Below, in pieces: positions 1 to 6,000 of a stretch of 7,902 bases of DNA. A model generated the notes under the pieces. That model was given only the letters and a program-made list of their open reading frames with translations. It searched no databases and was not told where the DNA came from. Position numbers and translations under genes: made by a program. The stretch lies in the NCBI GenBank assembly GCA_028293225.1, contig JAQGPE010000005.1, positions 1 through 7,902 on the forward strand. The letters are read 5' to 3'. How positions within the stretch are numbered: the stretch's first letter is position 1; each line of letters begins with the position of its first letter. This DNA is from Akkermansiaceae bacterium. GTDB lineage: Bacteria; Verrucomicrobiota; Verrucomicrobiia; Verrucomicrobiales; Akkermansiaceae.

Positions 1-3000
1 TGGCGCAGACCGCAGCGGGAGCTCCCGGCACACCGGCCGGGCCACCGGTCGTCGCCAATCCCCCTCCGACCAGCGACCAGTTCTCGGCGATCGGACAAGT
101 GGCGGGCTCTGTCGGGCCCCTCTCCAATACGACGGTCTACGTCGACCGTTATCCTGCCAATCCGGAGAAGACGCTGATCCTGGCGAGAGCCTCCATCGGC
201 GGAGTCTTCGCTTCCGGCGTGCCCCGGTTTTCCCTGGGAGATGTGATCACCTCACCGCTGGCCCAGTTCGACGGAGTGACTCCGGCGGATCCGGGCTACT
301 GGCGGATCCAGCCAGTTCAGCCGGGAGAGAGCTTCAAAATCAACGGCTCCTCCCAGGTTCCCCTGCCGGTGGTCAACGTCAACGTTGCTGCTTCGACGAC
401 CAACTCGACCACGGTCACCGTGGTCACGCCGCTGCCGGCGGAAATGATCGTGGGAGCCACTATCCTCGGCCAGCCGATCACGCGCATTCTGGGTAATACC
501 GTCACCCTCGCGGGAAATGCCAATACGTCCATCGGCAGCGTGACGGCGGTTCCGATCACTCCGGCGACTTCCTACTATTACAGTCCCCATGCGGAGCGGG
601 TTTTCGCTTCGCAGGCCGGCCGCGTGACCATCACCTGGATCACCCGCGCACCCGACTCGAGCGGCAACTATTTTCTGAAAACCGAGGACTTCGCCGTCTC
701 CTCCAATACCACCGCGCCGGTCCGGACCATTTACTGGACCGAGGGTGGCTTCGACGGACCGAAGGTCGCGATCACCGACAATCGGATCACCACGGTCAAT
801 CCGGCCTACTACAGCGCCGTTCCGAAAGCGGTGGCGGAAGAGGTCGCGATCCCCGGCAACAATCCCCTCTCTCCCAATCTCAGCACCCTTTCCTTCGACA
901 AGTTCAGCGGCATCGGCCAGCTGCACGCCTACAATGTCGAGGGCCGGATCTTCATCGAGTATCTCGGCAATGTCCGTCTCGGCGGAAACATCTACGAATA
1001 CATCGGCTCGGATGTCGTGGACATCGTCCGCGTGCCTGAGGCCAACTACAACACGGTTCATCTCGGCAAGGAAATCAGCCCCCACGAGCCGGAGATCAAC
1101 ATCGCCCCGCCATCCGGGGGCGGCACCGCCGCGCAGGCCACCGCCACGGTGGTCAATGGCGTCGTCACCGCCGTGAGCATCCTTGATGGCGGCAGCGGCT
1201 ATGGCAGCACCGCCCCGATCGTCAGATTCGCCAAGCCGGACAATGGCGTCGCGGCCACCGCCAGCGCCACGGTCTCCCACGGCGTGGTGACCGCCGTCAC
1301 CTTGAACCAGGGCGGCAGCGGCTATCCGCATCTGACTCCTTCGCCGGTTCTCAGCAGTCTCCAGAACGCCGCCAGCTACTATGGCACCAGTGTCCGGGCC
1401 GACTCGACCACGGCTTACTTTGCCGAGCGCGAAACCAGCGCGGAGAATTTCCCCGACAACGGCTCGCCGGCCTCTCAGGACGCGTTCAACAAGGTGGTCT
1501 TCTATTGGCTGCAGGAGGGCGCTTTCAGCATCAAGTGGCCGAAGTTCCAGGACCGCTACTGGCTGCGCTGGTCGCCGAATCTTTCCGACTACAGCCACTA
1601 CACGGTGGACAACGCCGGTGGCTCCGCCGACACCGGCATGCCCTTCACCGACGGCTCGCTGCCGTCCATCGTCTACCAGGATGACCCGGCCCAAAGCGAA
1701 GCCGCGATCGATCTGAACACCCAGCGGTTCTATGTGAATTTCGCTCCGAACTCCGACCAGCGCAACCGGTCGCTGCTCAAGTTCAGCGGCAGTTCCTCGG
1801 TCTGGTATCTTAATCTCTACAGCCAGGGCCAGGATCGCCAGATCGGCCTGAGTTCCTCCAGCAATACGGCGAACGGGACCACTACCGTCACCGTCGGCAG
1901 CACTGCAGGCCTGGAGGTGGGCATGATCGTCACCGGCCCGGGTATTAACGGGTCGGCCACCGTCACCCGCATCGTCGACGGCACTCATCTGGTGCTCTCG
2001 CAGGCCCTTCCCAACGGCACCAACAACCTGGTCTACACGGTCCAGTCGGACGGCGACTCCCCCATCAATACCGGAGCCACTGTCGGTACGCGTCTGACGC
2101 CGCCCGCCGGACATGAGAACGCCGGCTTCATCTCCGTGGGCACCGGCTACTACCCCGCTGGCTATCTGAACCCCTTCACTGTAGGGGTTCCGGCGGCAAA
2201 CAAAGGGGCCATCATCCCGGTCAATGCCCGGCCGGACGATCGTCAGCTGACCGTGCGCTGGTTCAAGAAAGTCTCCGCCCCGAGCGCCGATTTCCAGGAT
2301 CTGTATGTGCCGGGCAAGGTCGGCCGCTACACCATCAGCTACCCGGCCACCACCAGCCCGCAAATCGTCATTGCGCAAGGAATCGGAACCGGGGATCTGT
2401 CGGCAGCCGAATCCCAGGGCAGCGTCTATGTTCAGAACGATCCCTCCAAACCCGGCTACAATCCCAACGAGGAGCACGCCTTCCCGCTGGCTCCCCGGGC
2501 CTATGCGCTGCGCGACGACCTGAACGTGACCAGCGGCAGCGGCTACACGTCCGAGCCCTTTGTCCTGATGGCCTACACGGACCCCGCCGACAGCCGCCCG
2601 GCGATGCACGCCTACAAGGTGAAGCGCACGGATTCGACCTACACCTTCGACTACAAAGCCACCGCCGGCACGCTGCTGGTGAAGCCTTATCCTCTGCCTC
2701 TGATGCCGGTTCCCCTGGTGGGAACGGGAACCGACCGCACCTCGAAGGATCTCGAAATCGTCGGCGCGGACGTCCCCGCGAACCAGACCGTGGTGAATAC
2801 TCCCGCCTACAAGGGCTTCACTTTCAAGGATCGCAAGGGCTTCACCTGGGTGCACCGCGGACCCCACGATGCGGCGGAGCCTCTGTTGTCGATGAAGCTC
2901 TACTACCTCAGCCGTGAGGGCTTCTACATCCCGGGTAGCGGCGTGCCGGCGGTCGGCACCGTGCTGCCATTCCTGCGCGCTCCGGGACGCAGCGGCCAGC

Positions 3001-6000
3001 CACTGAATATCAATGCGATCAACTCCAACACGGATGGCACGCCCGGGCAGATCGACGAACCGCTCACCGTCACCTATCGCCCGGTGTGGCCAACCGGCGC
3101 CCCGGAACTGCGGGTGGCGGAAACGCTGACCCTGCCGAAGTTCGGCCTGCCCCAGGTCCGCGGCCAGGCCAGCGCCCAGGTGCTCTATCAGCAGTCGATC
3201 GCCAATGCTCCGACCGCCAGTGGTCTCACGCGAAACAGCGTGACCCTCCACGACCCGACCCGGGAAAAGGTCGTGCCGCTGGATGCCGCCACGGTGCAAC
3301 TCGCCGCGCTGCCGACCGCCATCAAGACCACGGTCTATCAGGGCAAGACCTACTTCCAGAGCCTGCCTCCCCACCTGCAGAAACGCTTTTATCTCGATCC
3401 GGTGCGCGGTGCGAAGGGCACGCTGGTCTTCACCGGCGTATTCCACGACGAAATCGCCGGCGACGACTATCTCGACCTGAATCTGCTTTCCGCTTCGGAG
3501 GAAGTTCTGCTGAAGGGCCTCGTCCCCGCGGGCAGTAACGACAAGGCGAAGTGGGACACCGCCATTGAGGCGCTCAATACCAAGGTGGAGACCTTCAAGC
3601 CGGACCCGGCCCGCTTCGGCTCTTATATCGTCGATACCACCCAGGACGTCGGAGAGAACGACCTGGCCGTCATCTCCAGTCCGAATACCGCGGTCGACAG
3701 CTATGCCGTCACCGCCACCGGGCAGGGCTCCGGCTTCGTGACCATGGTCTTCGGCAACGGCGGCAACCCCGACCAGCAGCCCGAGGGAGATCCGGTCCAG
3801 GTCCAGGTCTTCAAGATCGCCAGCCAGCTCTACGTCGGCGACCTGAAGGTGATCCAATCGAGCAACCCTCTCGATGAACAGGTGACGCTGCGTCAGAGTG
3901 GCGACTTCGCCGGCAAGCCGGAGGACTACGAGTTCGAGTGGCGTTGGACCACCGGCGCCGCCAGCGCTCCGTCCGTCTACAGTCAGGTGATGACCAAGCG
4001 CCTCGGCGATGCCACTGCCTCGACGGACCGATGGGTGGTGGTCCGCGATCCCGGCGCCCTGAAGCCGTCCGCCGCTCAATACGCCGCTGCCGGTCCGGCG
4101 CTCACCTATCCGCGCACGGAGAACGTTCACCCGGTCAACTACCAGATCGACGCGCAGAATCAGCCGACTTCTGAAGCCGTCGCCGCCACCAGCTATACCG
4201 ATGCGGAAATCGCTGCCGGCTTTCCTTCGATGGTTCTCAAGTCCAGCACAGGGGTCGATTTCACCAGCGGCGTGCCGGGCGATATCGTCTTCAGCGCCAC
4301 GGTCGGCAATTTCGATGGCTTCGTGCTGTATGTGAACAGCCGCCCCGTGTTGGCCTACAACGCGCCGGCTCCTCAATTCCAGGCCACCAACGCCAGCGCC
4401 GGCCTCACCACCTCTGGATTGCTCCGCCAGTTCAGCGTCGCTCCCAGCTATTTCACCGCCGGACTGAACACCATCGAAGTGGCCGTCTACACGACGGCCG
4501 ACCCGAATGCGCTGTCCTCGCTCAATTTCATGCTGGAGGCCGCTCAGGAAACCGATGTCGTCAGCAGTGGCGGAGTCTGGCAGACCCCGGCCGATCCATC
4601 CGGTAAGAATACCAACATCGCCCTAGTCGGCAGCTCCTCCGAGCTGCCCTTCGGTGGCCCTCAGTTCGTCCTGAACGACCGCTGGTTCACCATGCGCTAC
4701 CGCCCGAAGGCGGGCACCTCCAGCGTGGCCGACAAGGTCAACGGCGAGTATGTCTATTCCCGCTGGATGCCGCCGCAGTTCGTCGAGGGCTGGGTCAAGC
4801 GCGTCCTCGCCGCCATCAACCCCTTCGAGCAGCGCCTGAAGGATCTCTATAACAACGGCGCCAACACCGACGTCAGCCTCATTACCCAGGCGGGCACCCG
4901 CTGGGAGGGCGATGTCGCTCTCACGATGGACAACATCAACGATGCGGGCCTGATCGCGATTTACGAAACCGTGCTGAATCGCGCCAAGGGCATGAGCATC
5001 GACGCGAATACCAACGATCCGGACTCCAACAACGCCCTCACACTGGCGGCCGGTTACCTCAACGATCTCTACACCATCCTCGGCAACGAGGCCTATGCCG
5101 ACGCTGCGAATCCGACGATCTCTCTCGATGACCAAACCTCGGTGACCGAGGTCAATACCAGCCGCTTTTCATTCGAAGGCCAGGTGGCCAGTTCGCTTGA
5201 AGAGGAATTGGCCATGTTGCGCGGCCGCGACGATTTCGTCAGCCCCGGCGTCGCGACCGCCCCTGCCTACAACCGCCTCTACTGGAACTATACCCATGGT
5301 ATCAACAGCGGCGAGGTCATCTATGCCGTGAACTACAACGTGAAGGAAAAGGTCGGCAGCAGCACCGCCAATGGCGTGATCGACGAGTCCGACGCCCAGC
5401 GCATGTTCCCCCAGGGCCACGGCGATGCCTACGGTCACTATCTCACCGCGCTCACCGGTTACTACCGCCTGCTCACGAGTCCGAACTTCACTTGGACGCC
5501 CCGCGCGGAAGCCGTGACGGTGCTCGGCCAGCCGGTGACCGTCGACTACATGGACGAGCGGAAATTCGCCGCCGCGGCCGGCAACGTGGCGCGCACCGCG
5601 GAGCAGATCTGCTCGCTCGTCTACCGTGAGACTTACAAGGACGATCCGGCCCTGGGCTGGGCTTCCTACCGCGACACCAAGGGCACCAATACGCAAACGG
5701 GCGTCACCAGCCGCCAGGGTCTCGACGAGTGGGTCAGCCGCAGCAGCCAGGGCGCGCTCTATCACTGGGCCGTGGCGAACGCACTCGTCCCCGATGCAGA
5801 TACGGTTCACACCGGCATCCAGAAGATCGATCGCACCACGGTGCCGGAAATCAGCCAGCTCGCCACCTCGGCCGGCACTTTCCAGTCGACCATCGACAAT
5901 GCCAACTCGCACCTGAATCCGCTGGGCCTCAGCCCGGGAGCGATCGCCTTCGACATTTCGCCCGCGGCGATGGTGGCCGGTCAGTCGCAGTTCGAACAGG

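Noticed and set aside
745..1716. Plus-strand frames of 143 and 111 residues, and similar ones elsewhere
   Set aside because: Their translations are Arg/Ser/Pro/Thr-rich out-of-frame readings of a GC-rich gene, with no recognisable domain and no plausible ribosome binding context.
252..4376. A 1,374-residue open frame on the minus strand
   Set aside because: Its codons are exactly in register with the sense codons, so its stops arise only from sense TCA, CTA or TTA. The sense frame uses only four of these (bases 252, 4623, 5169 and 6516), and the minus-strand frames end at exactly those points. The translation is Arg/Gly/Val/Asp-rich without domain character. It is a codon-usage shadow.
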